From the NCBI GenBank assembly GCA_963762825.1, contig CAVXLZ010000001.1, forward strand, positions 496,001-560,000: a DNA stretch of 64,000 bases. Reading direction: 5' to 3'. The notes beneath the pieces are model-generated. The model was not told the DNA's origin. It saw only the letters and a list, made by a program, of their open reading frames with translations, and searched no databases. A program made the position numbers and the translations under genes. The stretch comes from Miltoncostaea sp963762825 (lineage in GTDB: Bacteria; Actinomycetota; Thermoleophilia; Miltoncostaeales; Miltoncostaeaceae). This document shows positions 49,955-58,802 of this stretch, one piece after another (within the stretch, counting starts at the first letter, position 1; every line of letters starts with the position of its first letter).

Positions 49955-50620
49955 TTGCCGCGATCTCACGCGACCCCGGAACGGAAAGGCCGTCCGATCT
50001 CCAACGACAACGCGCCGGCCGCGCCGGCGAAGCGCAAGCGCGGTCGGCCGCGCGACCCGGGTGCCGACCGGCGCATCCTCGACGCCGCGCGTCTGGTGGC
50101 GGGCGAGCTCGGCGTCCAGGGGGCGTCCATGTCGGCGATCGCCGATCGCTCCAGCGTTGGCAAGCCGACGATCTATCTGAGGTGGTCCAATCGGGCCGAC
50201 CTGATGGTGGCGGCCCTGGCGGACCTTCGTGCCTCGATTTGCACCGAGCACACCGGATCGGTGCGCGCCGACCTGCATCGCTGCCTGGTGGAGGACCACG
50301 AGCTCTACGTGACGGGTGAGCACTCCCGCTTCCTGCGATCGGTCTTCTTCGAGAGCATCGCCGACGCCGAGCTGGCGCGCGAGCTCAACGAGAGCATCAT
50401 CGAGCCCCGCCACGTCCGCCTCTGCGCGGTTCTCGGCCGAGGAGTCGAGGCGGGTGAGATCCGCAAGGACGTGGATCTCGAGACCATTGCGGATCTTCTC
50501 TCCGGCCCCCTCGTGCGGGCGATGGTGCTGGGGGACGAGGCGGGTGTCCTCCACGCGCTGCGGGAGCACGTTGACGTCGTGCTCGACGGGCTCGGCGCGC
50601 CGACGGGCCGCACCGGCTGA
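49955..50620 (+). CDS. TetR-family transcriptional regulator
   Basis: A 221-residue repressor. A basic tail (PAKRKRGRPRDPGADRRIL) leads into the helix-turn-helix (GVQGASMSAIADRSSVGKPT followed by IYLRWSNRADL). The C-terminal ligand domain is not diagnostic. The start is probably the TTG at 49955, since no ATG or GTG lies between it and the domain; a small palindrome CTTA-CGTAC-TAAG (49942-49954) immediately before it could be its own operator. The target gene is not obvious. Confidence 0.88.
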   Translation: MPRSHATPERKGRPISNDNAPAAPAKRKRGRPRDPGADRRILDAARLVAGELGVQGASMSAIADRSSVGKPTIYLRWSNRADLMVAALADLRASICTEHTGSVRADLHRCLVEDHELYVTGEHSRFLRSVFFESIADAELARELNESIIEPRHVRLCAVLGRGVEAGEIRKDVDLETIADLLSGPLVRAMVLGDEAGVLHALREHVDVVLDGLGAPTGRTG

Positions 50621-50672
50621 CCATCGCGGGGGGCCTTCCTCCCGTCTGCTGAAACAGCCCTCGGGTTGGAGC

Positions 50673-51371
50673 CTAGGCCGTGGTCGGGGCGCGCAGCACC
50701 GAGCGACCCGAATGGGTCGCGACGCCGTCCGCCGGCTCGATCGAGACGTCGATGAAACGATAGGCCGTGAGCGGGAACGGCAGGGGCACGGTCAGGTTGG
50801 CCGTACCCGACGCCGGGACGCGGAATGATCCGAGGGAGACCGCCTGGCGCGGGCCGTCGAGCAGCCAGAGCTCGTAGAACTGATCGCTCTCCGAGGGCGC
50901 CAGGCCGCTCACCCGCAGGCGCATGGCGCCGTCCGAGGCGACGACGCGGGCGGTGCCCGAGGCGGAGGGGTCTGCTTCTCCGAACCGCTCGAGCGCGATC
51001 GGAGGGCCGGTGTCGGCTCCCCGGTTCGTGACGACGGCTCCGATGGCGATCCCGAGCGCCAGAACGATGAAGGATGCGGCCACGGCCGCGAGCGGACGCA
51101 GGGAGAGCTGCCGGGCGGCTCTGCGCGCCGCGAGGTCGGCGGGGGGGGAGAGCGCCGAGATGGGGGGGAGGTCGGGCAGGGCGGGGATGTCCGAATCGTC
51201 TCCCCACGCCTCCTCGGGCAGCGCCTCGAGGTCCGCCACCAGCGGGCGCAGACGCTCGACCTCGATGCGGAGGTCCGCATCCTCTCGCAGGGCCTGCTCC
51301 ATGCGTCCGACCTCGTCCGCGGGCAACTCCCCCAGGAGGTAGTCGACGACGTCCTCGTCGCGGCTGTTCAT
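50673..51371 (-). CDS. RskA-type membrane anti-sigma factor
   Basis: A 232-residue partner of the ECF sigma factor. The N-terminal anti-sigma region (about 1-80, VVDYLLGELPADEVGRMEQAL) lacks the zinc HxxxCxxC motif. A membrane helix lies at about 95-117 (AAVAASFIVLALGIAIGAV), followed by an extracytoplasmic anti-sigma-K C-terminal domain (SGLAPSESDQFYELWLLDG). The ATG overlaps the sigma stop by ATGA. Release of sigma is likely to need regulated proteolysis, as in SigK/RskA. Confidence 0.9.
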   Translation of the reverse strand: MNSRDEDVVDYLLGELPADEVGRMEQALREDADLRIEVERLRPLVADLEALPEEAWGDDSDIPALPDLPPISALSPPADLAARRAARQLSLRPLAAVAASFIVLALGIAIGAVVTNRGADTGPPIALERFGEADPSASGTARVVASDGAMRLRVSGLAPSESDQFYELWLLDGPRQAVSLGSFRVPASGTANLTVPLPFPLTAYRFIDVSIEPADGVATHSGRSVLRAPTTA

Positions 51372-51997
51372 CCGCCCTCCTCCATCAGCTCGCGCAGCCG
51401 CCTGAGGCCTCGCACCATGTAGGTCTTCACCGTTCCCAAGGGGATACCGGTGCGCTCCGCGATCTCGGACTGACTGAGGCCTTCGTGGAACCGCAACCGC
51501 AGCATGCGCGCCTGCTCGTCGGGCAGTTGGGCGATCAGCACGGCCATCCGCCAGCGCTCGATCAGGGTGTCGGGCGAGGCCGAGGGGTCCTCCTCCTGCG
51601 GCACGGTCGCCGCGCGGGGGCCGTGCGGGTCGATCGGTTCGGGGATGCGCTTGCGCAGGTGATCGATCGCGCGGCTGCGCGCGATCAGCATGATCCAGGT
51701 TCCCAGCGACCCACGGGCGGGGTCGAAGGACGGGCCGCGCCGCCACACCTCGAGGAACACGTCTTGGTGGACGTCCTCGGCCGAACCGTCGCGAAGGGCG
51801 CTGCGCAGATAGCCCAGCACGGCGCGCCCGAAGGTGCGGTGGATCTCAGCGAGTGCATCCGGATCGCCTCGCTGCAGCCCGCTCACGAGGCGCCCCGGGC
51901 TCCGCCCGCGGTCCTCTGCGGTCTCCTCTCGGCGCCGTCCGATCATCGGGGCGATCGGGACGGTGGGGAGTGGAGGTGGCATGCAGATCGCGGCCAT
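51368..51997 (-). CDS. ECF RNA polymerase sigma factor (SigK-like)
   Basis: A 209-residue sigma-70 of the ECF type. Region 2 is DVHQDVFLEVWRRGPSFD and LGTWIMLIARSRAIDHLRKR; region 4 is LRFHEGLSQSEIAERTGIPL and GTVKTYMVRGLRRLRELM. Two ATGs are possible (51997 and 51982); neither has a good ribosome site. It is coupled to its anti-sigma factor and divergent from a secreted two-domain protein that is a plausible target. Confidence 0.94.
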   Translation of the reverse strand: MAAICMPPPLPTVPIAPMIGRRREETAEDRGRSPGRLVSGLQRGDPDALAEIHRTFGRAVLGYLRSALRDGSAEDVHQDVFLEVWRRGPSFDPARGSLGTWIMLIARSRAIDHLRKRIPEPIDPHGPRAATVPQEEDPSASPDTLIERWRMAVLIAQLPDEQARMLRLRFHEGLSQSEIAERTGIPLGTVKTYMVRGLRRLRELMEEGG

Positions 51998-52024
51998 GCC
52001 ATTCGATACGACAACGGGTCGTCG

Positions 52025-52043
52025 ATTGGTTGTCTCAACCGAT
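52025..52043. promoter_or_regulatory. Inverted repeat between the divergent sigma and secreted-protein genes
   Basis: ATTGGTTG-TCT-CAACCGAT, 8-base arms with one mismatch, 28 bases from the sigma ATG and about 40 from the secreted protein's ribosome site. The GGTTG/CAACC core could be a -35 for the ECF sigma on either strand or a repressor site. Confidence 0.4.
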
Positions 52044-52094
52044 CGTGCCTCGACTCTCGGATGGGTCAGCGTACCCCATCACAGGAGGATCCTC

Positions 52095-53156
52095 GTGTCA
52101 CGAGCACCAATCGGAAGGCGTATCGGCCTCGCCACGGCGGCGGTCGCGGCAGGGGTCGCGATCGGGGCGCCCCTCGCGAGCGCGGCGAGCGTGAAGGTGG
52201 CCGGAGGCGTGACGAACCTGCACCTCGACCGGGGCACGGCGGGCGCGCTCGGCGACGCCGGTCTCGCCGTCGCGCCGGTGGGTGCGGCCAAGGCCTCCGG
52301 GCTGCGCGTGAGCTTCCCGATCACCGGGGGCGCCATCGATCCGGCGACGGCTGCCGGGCGGGTCACCCACTCAGGGGGCCTCTCCTTCTCCTCGCACGGT
52401 ACGACGGTGCGCCTGACCGACTTCACGGTGCGCACGGACACTCGCAGGCCCCTCCTCACTGCGGCGGTCGGCTCCTCGCGCATCCCGCTCCTCGCGATCG
52501 ACACCTCGAAGGCGAAGGTGCTGCGTCGCGGGTCGGGGGGCATCGGTACCTGGGTCGTCCGGGTCGGCGTCACGCTCAGGCCCGAGGCGGCCGCGGCCCT
52601 GAACGCCGCGTTCGGCACCGCTCTGCCCGGAGGTATCCGGGTCGGCCGCGTCGATCTGAGGGCGCAGCCCTCGCAGATCCTCCTGACGGGAGGCTCGACG
52701 ACGCTCGCCCTGGATGCGGGAACCGCCGCGGCGCTCACCTCGCTCGGGGTGGCACCGTCGGTCATCGCGCCAGGCGCAGCGACGGCGAGGGGTCTCGCCT
52801 TCCCGGCCACCGGTGGGCGGCTCGATGCATCGACCTTCGCGGGCCGGATCACACACTCGGGTGGCATCGCCCTGACCGCCGGGAGCACGCGGGTGGAGTT
52901 GAAGGACTTCATCATCAACGTGACCGGAAGCCCGAATCTGAGCGCTCAGGTCGGCGACAGCACCACGCGGGTTCCGCTGACCGTCGATCTCTCCTCGGCC
53001 AGGACCGGCATCTCCCGTCGTACGGCCGTCGTGCGGGGCGCCAAGGTGGCCCTGTCGGCCGCTTCGGCCGCCGCCTTGAACGCCGCCTTCGGCACCACGG
53101 CGCTCACGGCCGGACTCCCCCTAGGGGTGGCTGACGTGCGCGGCCGCGTGCGGTAG
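52095..53156 (+). CDS. Secreted protein with two copies of an about 155-residue beta domain
   Basis: A 353-residue exported protein with a clear signal peptide (about 1-29, GAPLASAASV). The rest is an internal duplication. Matching landmarks in the two halves are LHLDRGTAGALGDAG and LALDAGTAAALTSLG; ITGGAIDPATAAGRVTHSGG and ATGGRLDASTFAGRITHSGG; VRLTDFTV and VELKDFII; EAAAALNAAFGT and SAAALNAAFGT. I do not recognise the fold. The GTG start follows a perfect AGGAGG (52083-52088). Divergence from the ECF sigma/anti-sigma pair suggests it belongs to that regulon. Confidence 0.85.
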   Translation: MSRAPIGRRIGLATAAVAAGVAIGAPLASAASVKVAGGVTNLHLDRGTAGALGDAGLAVAPVGAAKASGLRVSFPITGGAIDPATAAGRVTHSGGLSFSSHGTTVRLTDFTVRTDTRRPLLTAAVGSSRIPLLAIDTSKAKVLRRGSGGIGTWVVRVGVTLRPEAAAALNAAFGTALPGGIRVGRVDLRAQPSQILLTGGSTTLALDAGTAAALTSLGVAPSVIAPGAATARGLAFPATGGRLDASTFAGRITHSGGIALTAGSTRVELKDFIINVTGSPNLSAQVGDSTTRVPLTVDLSSARTGISRRTAVVRGAKVALSAASAAALNAAFGTTALTAGLPLGVADVRGRVR

Positions 53157-53191
53157 GGGCTCCCGCTCATTCCGGGCGCCGGATCCGGGAC

Positions 53192-53911
53192 TCAGACCGT
53201 ATCCGGCGCCTCGGGACCCTCCTCGAGGACGTGCTCGAGGGCCTCGGCCAGCATCTGGACATGGGCCCAGAGCGATGCGGCCTCCTGCACGCGGATATCG
53301 TCGGGCTCGGGCGAGCTGGTCGCCGCGCTCATCGCCTGCTGGGCGCCCGGCGGCGGACCGCTTCCCCATGCGGCGCGCGCCTCGGCTTCGACCGAACGCC
53401 GGCGGGACTCCTGCGAGCGCGCCCACGAGGCCACCCGGCGTGAGAAGTCGGGGGCCGACTCGCCGGACTCCACGAGCGGCTTCGACAGCGAAGCGAGCAT
53501 CTCGGCGAAGAGCCGGCAGTGGGCGGCGAGTTCCGCGTCGCGGTTGTCCGCGTGAGGATCACCCGACGCCCCGCGCCGCTCGAGCACGGCCTGCTCCTCC
53601 AGAACGAGCGCCTCGATCCTCTCGGCGTGGTCGGCGCTCCACCTCTGCATCTTCGCGGGCAGCTCCGGGTCGGCCCCCGCCCAGGTGGCGGCCACGGCAT
53701 GCCCGAGGTGGCGCATCCACGCCCGGGCGCTCGCACCGCGGGCGCGCTCGATGCGGGTGGCGCGGTCGGGAAGCGTTCCGCTCTCGGCGAGCATGAACTC
53801 CTCGTGGATCGCACGGGAGCCCTCCTCGGCCATCATCGCGTCGAGGCCCGCGCGGTGGTCGGCCATCCAGCGGACCAGCAGATCCGCAAGGCCGGTCTCG
53901 GGAGCTGTCAT
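53192..53911 (-). CDS. Hypothetical helical cytoplasmic protein
   Basis: A 239-residue soluble, Ala/Glu/Arg-rich and mostly helical protein with no known motif. It begins ETGLADLLVRWMADHRAGLD and ends HVQMLAEALEHVLEEGPEAP. A TTG 6 bases upstream is an alternative start. It lies 22 bases after the DUF2867 gene on the same strand, so the two are probably one operon. Its function is unknown. Confidence 0.65.
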   Translation of the reverse strand: MTAPETGLADLLVRWMADHRAGLDAMMAEEGSRAIHEEFMLAESGTLPDRATRIERARGASARAWMRHLGHAVAATWAGADPELPAKMQRWSADHAERIEALVLEEQAVLERRGASGDPHADNRDAELAAHCRLFAEMLASLSKPLVESGESAPDFSRRVASWARSQESRRRSVEAEARAAWGSGPPPGAQQAMSAATSSPEPDDIRVQEAASLWAHVQMLAEALEHVLEEGPEAPDTV

Positions 53912-53933
53912 CGTCAATCACCGTTCCTGTCGT

Positions 53934-55415
53934 TCAAATGACTCGTCGATCCCCGGCTGCACGTGCGATCCCGCGGATCATGCCGTTGAACACGAGCCCA
54001 TGGATGGGCCAGATCGAGTACCAGTAGAGGCGGCCCAGAACCCCGACCGGATCGAAGATCGCGGTCTGGCGGATGAGCGAGCCCCCGGCCGCGGGGGTGA
54101 CCTCGAACTGCAGCCACGCCCGGCCCGGAAGGCTCATCTCCGCAGAGAGCCTCAACAGATGGTCCTGCTCGAACGCCTCGACGCGCCAGAAGTCGACCGT
54201 GTCCCCCGGAAGCAGGTGCACCGGGTCTCGCCGTCCGCGCCGCGTTCCCGCGCCGCCGAAGGGGAGGTCCAGGAGTCCGCGCAGCCGCCACAGGCTGTTG
54301 CCGAAATACCAGCCCTGCTGTCCCCCGATCCGCTGGATGGGTGCGAAGGCGTCCTCGGGTGGCAGGGGGACCCGGGCCTGACGGGAGTCGACGAGGCGAG
54401 ATCCGACCGAGGCGCCCCCGAAGGAGCGCTGGCCGGGCCCAGACGAGAACGCGTCCGACCAGCGCGTCGCCGCGAACTCGCGGTCCTCGTTGATCAGGGC
54501 GCGGGCGATCGCCTCGCTCACCCCGCGCGGCCTGATCTCCGGGAAGAGCTCGAGGGCCGCCGAATCGCGTACGACGGTCTCGTTCTTCAGGCCCTCGACC
54601 AGGGCGCGCCCGACCCTGGCGTAGACCGGGGTGACGAGGCCCAGCCACAGGCTCGACAGGTGCGGGGTCAACAGGGGCACCGGGATCATCACGCGTCGTA
54701 GACCCTTCTGGCGCGCGTACTCGTGCATCAGGTCGCCGTAGGACACCCGGTCGGGGCCGCCGATCTCGATGATGCGGCTGCCCTCCATCGCGATGTCGGA
54801 CGCCTCGAGCAGGTACTCGAGCACGTCCTCGATCGCCACCGGCTGTGTGCGGGTCTCCACCCAGCGCGGACAGATCATCACCGGGAGGCGATCCACCAGT
54901 GCCCGGATCATCTCGAACGACGTGCTCCCCGACCCGATCACGATCCCCGCTCGCAACTCGATGGTCGGGACGCCGGAGGCCGCGAGGATCTCGCCCACCT
55001 CCTGTCGGCTCGAGAGATGGGCCGACAGGTCATCCCCGCCACCCAGTCCGCCCAGATAGATGATGCGGCTGACGCCGGCCGCGGCGGCAGCAGCCCCGAA
55101 GGCCTCCGCCCCCCGACGATCGGCGACGCGGTAGTCGGTGCCGCCGGCCATCGAGTGGATCAGGTAGTAGGCCGTCTCGACGCCCTCGAGCACCGGTCCC
55201 AGCGAGGCAGGGTCCTCCACATCGCCGGCGACGACCTCGGTCGTGGGTGCCGTCCTGCCGGCCATGTGCTCGGGGCGGCGGCTCATGCAGCGGACGCGGC
55301 GCCCCGCCTGCTCGAGGCGCTCGAGGAGTCGTCCTCCGACGTATCCCGAGGCCCCCGTGAGGAGCAGTAGATGCCCCGACGGGGGGATGGGGGTCGGATC
55401 CTGGACTGAGCGCAT
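53934..55415 (-). CDS. NAD(P)-binding epimerase-like protein with DUF2867 domain
   Basis: A 493-residue protein. The N-terminal atypical short-chain dehydrogenase domain (about 15-300) has the nucleotide loop LLTGASGYVGGRLLERL, AGDVEDPASL and YYLIHSMAG; the C-terminal domain (about 330-490) is the DUF2867 kind, with WYFGNSLWRLRGLLD, DTVDFWRVEAFE and PGRAWLQFEV. The catalytic YxxxK is not evident, as is common in this branch. A TACTCT hexamer 7 bases before the ATG indicates leaderless expression and excludes the longer open frame upstream. It is divergent from the FAD oxidoreductase gene. Confidence 0.88.
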   Translation of the reverse strand: MRSVQDPTPIPPSGHLLLLTGASGYVGGRLLERLEQAGRRVRCMSRRPEHMAGRTAPTTEVVAGDVEDPASLGPVLEGVETAYYLIHSMAGGTDYRVADRRGAEAFGAAAAAAGVSRIIYLGGLGGGDDLSAHLSSRQEVGEILAASGVPTIELRAGIVIGSGSTSFEMIRALVDRLPVMICPRWVETRTQPVAIEDVLEYLLEASDIAMEGSRIIEIGGPDRVSYGDLMHEYARQKGLRRVMIPVPLLTPHLSSLWLGLVTPVYARVGRALVEGLKNETVVRDSAALELFPEIRPRGVSEAIARALINEDREFAATRWSDAFSSGPGQRSFGGASVGSRLVDSRQARVPLPPEDAFAPIQRIGGQQGWYFGNSLWRLRGLLDLPFGGAGTRRGRRDPVHLLPGDTVDFWRVEAFEQDHLLRLSAEMSLPGRAWLQFEVTPAAGGSLIRQTAIFDPVGVLGRLYWYSIWPIHGLVFNGMIRGIARAAGDRRVI

Positions 55416-55422
55416 TCCCCCC

Positions 55423-55428
55423 AGAGTA
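55423..55428 (-). promoter_or_regulatory. -10 hexamer of the DUF2867 gene (leaderless)
   Basis: Minus-strand TACTCT, 7 bases before the ATG at 55415. Confidence 0.45.
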
Positions 55429-55467
55429 ACCTCGGCGCAGAGGATCAGCCGGGGATCGGGAGAGCGC

Positions 55468-56412
55468 ATGAGGGTTGCGGTGGTGGGTGCGGGCCTCGCC
55501 GGTCTTGCGGCCGGACGGGAGATCGTGGCGGCGGGACACGAGGCGATCGTCTTCGAGAAGAGCCGGGGGCTCGGGGGGCGCATCGCCTCCCGTCGCTCCG
55601 AGGGGGCGGTGCTCGACCACGGCAGCAGGGTCGTGGCCGCTCCCGCAGGAACCGCCTTGCGAGCGTTGGTCGACCGCCTCGGCGCCGACGACCGCGTCGA
55701 CCTCGCCGATGGGGTCGCGTTCCGCTCGGGTGCGACGCGCCTGCCCAAGCTGATGGCCGAGGGCCTCGACGTTCGCCTCGGGGTGCGCCTCGCCGCTCTG
55801 CGGGCGGCGGGCGGAGGCCTCGAGCTCGGCGACGAGCAGGGCAACATGCATGGCACGGTCGACGCGGTGGTGGTGACCGCGCCGGCTCCGCAGGCGGCCG
55901 AACTGATCGACCGGAGCCCCGAGTCGGGAGCGCGCGTGGCGGCGCTGCGGGAGGTGGCCTACGCTCCTGCGGTGATGGTCCTGCTCGGACTCCGGACGGC
56001 GGCGCCCGACCCCGAGGGGGTCGCGCGCATCTCCGCCGGCCCCATCGCCGAGGTGCGGCACGAGGGGGTGAAGGGGAGGCCCGCGATCGACGGGATCGAC
56101 CCGGTCGTGGTGCGTCTGGGCGAGCGTGCCAGCGAGGAGATGCTCGACGCCTCCGACGAGGCGGTACTCGCGCGCACGCTCCCCGAGCTGGCCGGCTTGC
56201 TCGGACAGAAGGCCGCAGCGCCGGCCTGGGCCCAGGTGAAGCGCTGGCGCTTCGCCGTGCCGAGGGGCTCGGCGGACGCGGATGCCATCAACCCGCCCGG
56301 TGCCCGGATCGTCGTGGCCGGCGACACGCTCACCGGCGCGCGTTTCGATTCGCCCGACCAGCACAGGGTGTACGAGAGCGGCATCGCCGCGGCGCGGCGG
56401 GTGATGGCATGA
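55468..56412 (+). CDS. FAD-dependent amine oxidase-like (renalase-type) protein
   Basis: A 314-residue flavoprotein with the dinucleotide fold VAVVGAGLAGLAAGREIV and FEKSRGLGGRIASRR at the N-terminus, and the FAD C-terminal motif IVVAGDTLTGARFDSP. It is short for a full amine oxidase and matches the renalase/phytoene-desaturase-like compact type. The ATG follows CGGGAGAG. Its stop overlaps the next small membrane gene by ATGA. The substrate is unknown. Confidence 0.88.
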   Translation: MRVAVVGAGLAGLAAGREIVAAGHEAIVFEKSRGLGGRIASRRSEGAVLDHGSRVVAAPAGTALRALVDRLGADDRVDLADGVAFRSGATRLPKLMAEGLDVRLGVRLAALRAAGGGLELGDEQGNMHGTVDAVVVTAPAPQAAELIDRSPESGARVAALREVAYAPAVMVLLGLRTAAPDPEGVARISAGPIAEVRHEGVKGRPAIDGIDPVVVRLGERASEEMLDASDEAVLARTLPELAGLLGQKAAAPAWAQVKRWRFAVPRGSADADAINPPGARIVVAGDTLTGARFDSPDQHRVYESGIAAARRVMA

Positions 56413-56849
56413 GCAGGGCACGGATCGCCGCCCGGGGGGCGGCTGCGGGCGCGGTGGCCGCCACCGCGTGGTCTGCGGTGGAGCCGCTGGCCGCGCGGGC
56501 TCTCGGCACCACCTACACCGATGTCCGCCTGCTCGGCCGCCTCGTCTCGCGCCGGCGCTGGGTGGTCGCCGGGACCATCGTCCACGCGGCCAACGGCGCC
56601 GCCTTCGGGGCGCTGTTCGCGCTGGCGGGGGCACGAGGGCCTCGCGACGGGCTGATGTGGACCGGCGCCGAGACCCTCGCCACCTGGCCGGGGATGGCCC
56701 TGATGGATCGCATCCATCCCGACCGCCGCTCGGGGCACTGGCCGAGACCGCTGGTCACCGATCGGCGGGTCTTCGCGCAGGAGGCCGCGATGCACGCCCT
56801 CTTCGGCCTGCTGCTCGGCGCGATGGTGACCGAGGACGCCACCGGCTGA
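56409..56849 (+). CDS. Small membrane protein coupled to the FAD oxidoreductase
   Basis: A 146-residue protein with three or four hydrophobic segments (GAAAGAVAATAWSAVEPLAA, VVAGTIVHAANGAAFGALFA, AMHALFGLLLGAMV). No family is recognised. The 4-base overlap with the oxidoreductase gene suggests they work together, perhaps anchoring a lipid-modifying enzyme. Its stop is one base from the stop of the convergent PPK2 gene. Confidence 0.75.
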   Translation: MSRARIAARGAAAGAVAATAWSAVEPLAARALGTTYTDVRLLGRLVSRRRWVVAGTIVHAANGAAFGALFALAGARGPRDGLMWTGAETLATWPGMALMDRIHPDRRSGHWPRPLVTDRRVFAQEAAMHALFGLLLGAMVTEDATG

Positions 56850-56850
56850 T

Positions 56851-57627
56851 TCACCAGCGCTCGGGGACCCGCGCCACCTCGGAGGGGGGTGCCGTCGATG
56901 CGGGCATCCGGCCGCGCTTGGGCAGCGGGATCTTCTTCTCGCGCCGGCGCTCCGGGATGTGGTCGAGCAGGTGCTGCATCAGGTTGAGGCGGGCCCGGCG
57001 CTGGTCGTCGGCATCCACGACGAACCACGGCGCCTGCGGGATGTCGGTGCGCTCGAGCATCTCGTCGCGCGCCGCCGTGTAGGCGGCGTACTTCTTGCGC
57101 GCCTGCAGATCGATCGGGCTGAGCTTCCACCGTTTGGTCGGGTCGATCGCCCGCTCCTGGAAGCGCTGCTCCTGCGCCTTTGCGCTCACCTCGAGCCAGT
57201 ACTTGACAAGGATCAGGCCGTCGCTGACCAGCATCCTCTCCAGATCCGGGACTGCGCGAAGGAAGTCCTGGACCTGCTCCCGCGAGCTGAAGCCCATGAC
57301 CCGCTCGACTCCGGCGCGGTTGTACCAACTGCGATCGAAGAAGACGAGCTCGCCCTCCGAAGGGAGCTGTTCGACGTAGCGCTGGAAGTACCACTGACCC
57401 GCTTCGCGCTCGGTGGGCACTCCCAGGGCGACGACCCGGTACGCGCGCGGATTGAGCTCGGCGCTGATGCGGCGGATCGTTCCGCCCTTGCCGGCGGTGT
57501 CGCGACCCTCGAAGAACACCGCGACCCGCATGCCCTCGTGGCGGACGGCGGCCTGCAGGTCGAGCATCTCGGCCTGCATCCGCTTCAGCTCCTCCGTGTA
57601 CTCCTTCTTTCCCAGCTTCTGCGCCAT
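56851..57627 (-). CDS. ppk2: Polyphosphate kinase 2
   Basis: A 258-residue class I PPK2, which moves phosphate between polyphosphate and nucleoside diphosphates. Walker A is FFEGRDTAGKGGTI, Walker B FFDRSWYNRAGVERVMGF, and the lid contains RAIDPTKRWKLSPIDL. The ATG has GGGAGG 7 bases upstream. The single-domain length and the EGRDTAGKGG motif fit nucleotide diphosphate kinases. It is divergent from the AI-2E transporter gene. Confidence 0.95.
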   Translation of the reverse strand: MAQKLGKKEYTEELKRMQAEMLDLQAAVRHEGMRVAVFFEGRDTAGKGGTIRRISAELNPRAYRVVALGVPTEREAGQWYFQRYVEQLPSEGELVFFDRSWYNRAGVERVMGFSSREQVQDFLRAVPDLERMLVSDGLILVKYWLEVSAKAQEQRFQERAIDPTKRWKLSPIDLQARKKYAAYTAARDEMLERTDIPQAPWFVVDADDQRRARLNLMQHLLDHIPERRREKKIPLPKRGRMPASTAPPSEVARVPERW

Positions 57628-57705
57628 GTCGGCCTCCCGCGCTCGCCGTTTCTGTGACGATAGGGGGTCACCAGGACTCGCATCGCCCGGGGCGAAGTCG
57701 TCTGG

Positions 57706-58785
57706 GTGCGAAACGACGGCCCCTCCACCCGCGCGATCCTTCATGTCCTGGCGGTCGTCGGGGCGGTGGCGGCGGCGCTGTGGCTTCTCTGGGTCTCGCG
57801 CGGGGTCATCACGTGGGTGGCGATCGGCGCGTTCCTCGCCGTGGCGATCAACCCACTCGTCACCCTGCTGCATCGGCGCGCCAGGCTGCGCCGCGCCGCC
57901 GCGATCCTCGTCGTCTACCTCGTGCTCAGCGCCATAGTGGCCGGTGCGGCCCTCCTCTTCGTGCCGCCCCTGATCGACGCCGGCCAGCAGGCCGCCGAGG
58001 ACGTGCCGGTGTACGTGGATCAGCTCGCCCAGTCGAGCCTGGTGCAGGATCTCGATCGGGAGTACGGCGTGCTCGACCGCCTGGAGGCGGAGGCGACGTC
58101 CGCTCTGGAGGGGATCTCCGGGCCCGACACGGCCTTCGAGCTCGCCTCCCGGGTGACCAATGGTCTCGTGGCCCTCATCAGCATCGCCGTCATCTGCTTC
58201 CTGCTCAGCCTCTACGGGCCACGACTGCGGTCGTGGAGCCTGTCGTTGATCGAGGGCGGGGCCAACGAGCGCCTGGAGAGGGTGCTCGAGCGCACGTATC
58301 GCGTCATCTCGGGCTACGTGCTCGGGATCCTGCTCGTCGCCACGACCGGCGGCCTGGCGGCATGGGCCTTCCTCAGCGTCATCGGCGTGCCGTTCGCCCT
58401 TCTGTTGGCCTTCTGGGCGGGCATGGCCTCTCTCGTGCCGCTGGTCGGCGCCACCATCGGGGGCGTGCCCTACATCGCGGTGGCCTTCTTCCAGAGCTGG
58501 CAGATGGGCGTGGCCGCGATCGCCTTCCTGTTGATCTATCAGCAGGTCGAGAACAACGTCTTCCAGCCGATCATCCACCGCTTCACGGTCCAGCTAAACC
58601 CGCTGTGGATCATCCTTGCGGTGCTGGTCGGGGCGAACATCCTCGGCGTGCTGGGGGCGCTCGTGGCGATCCCGGTGGCGGGTATCGCACAGGTGCTGAT
58701 CCAGGAGTGGTGGAGCACGCGGGCGCCCGAGGTCGCCGGCGGGGCCGCCCTTGTGCCGATCGACGAGGGATCCCCGGGCCCCTGA
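57706..58785 (+). CDS. AI-2E family transporter
   Basis: A 359-residue membrane protein with about eight helices. N-terminal pairs (AILHVLAVVGAVAAALWLLW, WVAIGAFLAVAINPLV) are followed by an extracytoplasmic helical loop (about 100-165) and the conserved C-terminal core (GVPFALLLAFWAGMASLVPL and NNVFQPIIHRFTVQLNPLW). Family members export peptides, Na+ or signalling compounds; the substrate here is open. The GTG start has no clear ribosome site. mutS2 follows by 17 bases with its own promoter. Confidence 0.92.
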   Translation: MRNDGPSTRAILHVLAVVGAVAAALWLLWVSRGVITWVAIGAFLAVAINPLVTLLHRRARLRRAAAILVVYLVLSAIVAGAALLFVPPLIDAGQQAAEDVPVYVDQLAQSSLVQDLDREYGVLDRLEAEATSALEGISGPDTAFELASRVTNGLVALISIAVICFLLSLYGPRLRSWSLSLIEGGANERLERVLERTYRVISGYVLGILLVATTGGLAAWAFLSVIGVPFALLLAFWAGMASLVPLVGATIGGVPYIAVAFFQSWQMGVAAIAFLLIYQQVENNVFQPIIHRFTVQLNPLWIILAVLVGANILGVLGALVAIPVAGIAQVLIQEWWSTRAPEVAGGAALVPIDEGSPGP

Positions 58786-58790
58786 GGCAC

Positions 58791-58796
58791 TAGCAT
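58791..58796 (+). promoter_or_regulatory. -10 hexamer of mutS2 (leaderless)
   Basis: TAGCAT, 6 bases before the GTG at 58803, no ribosome site. Confidence 0.5.
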
Positions 58797-58802
58797 CGTG
58801 GG

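Noticed and set aside
53934..55856. Longer N-terminus for the DUF2867 protein (frame open to 55856)
   Set aside because: The extra codons are opposite the FAD oxidoreductase gene and lack homology; the leaderless promoter places the start at 55415.
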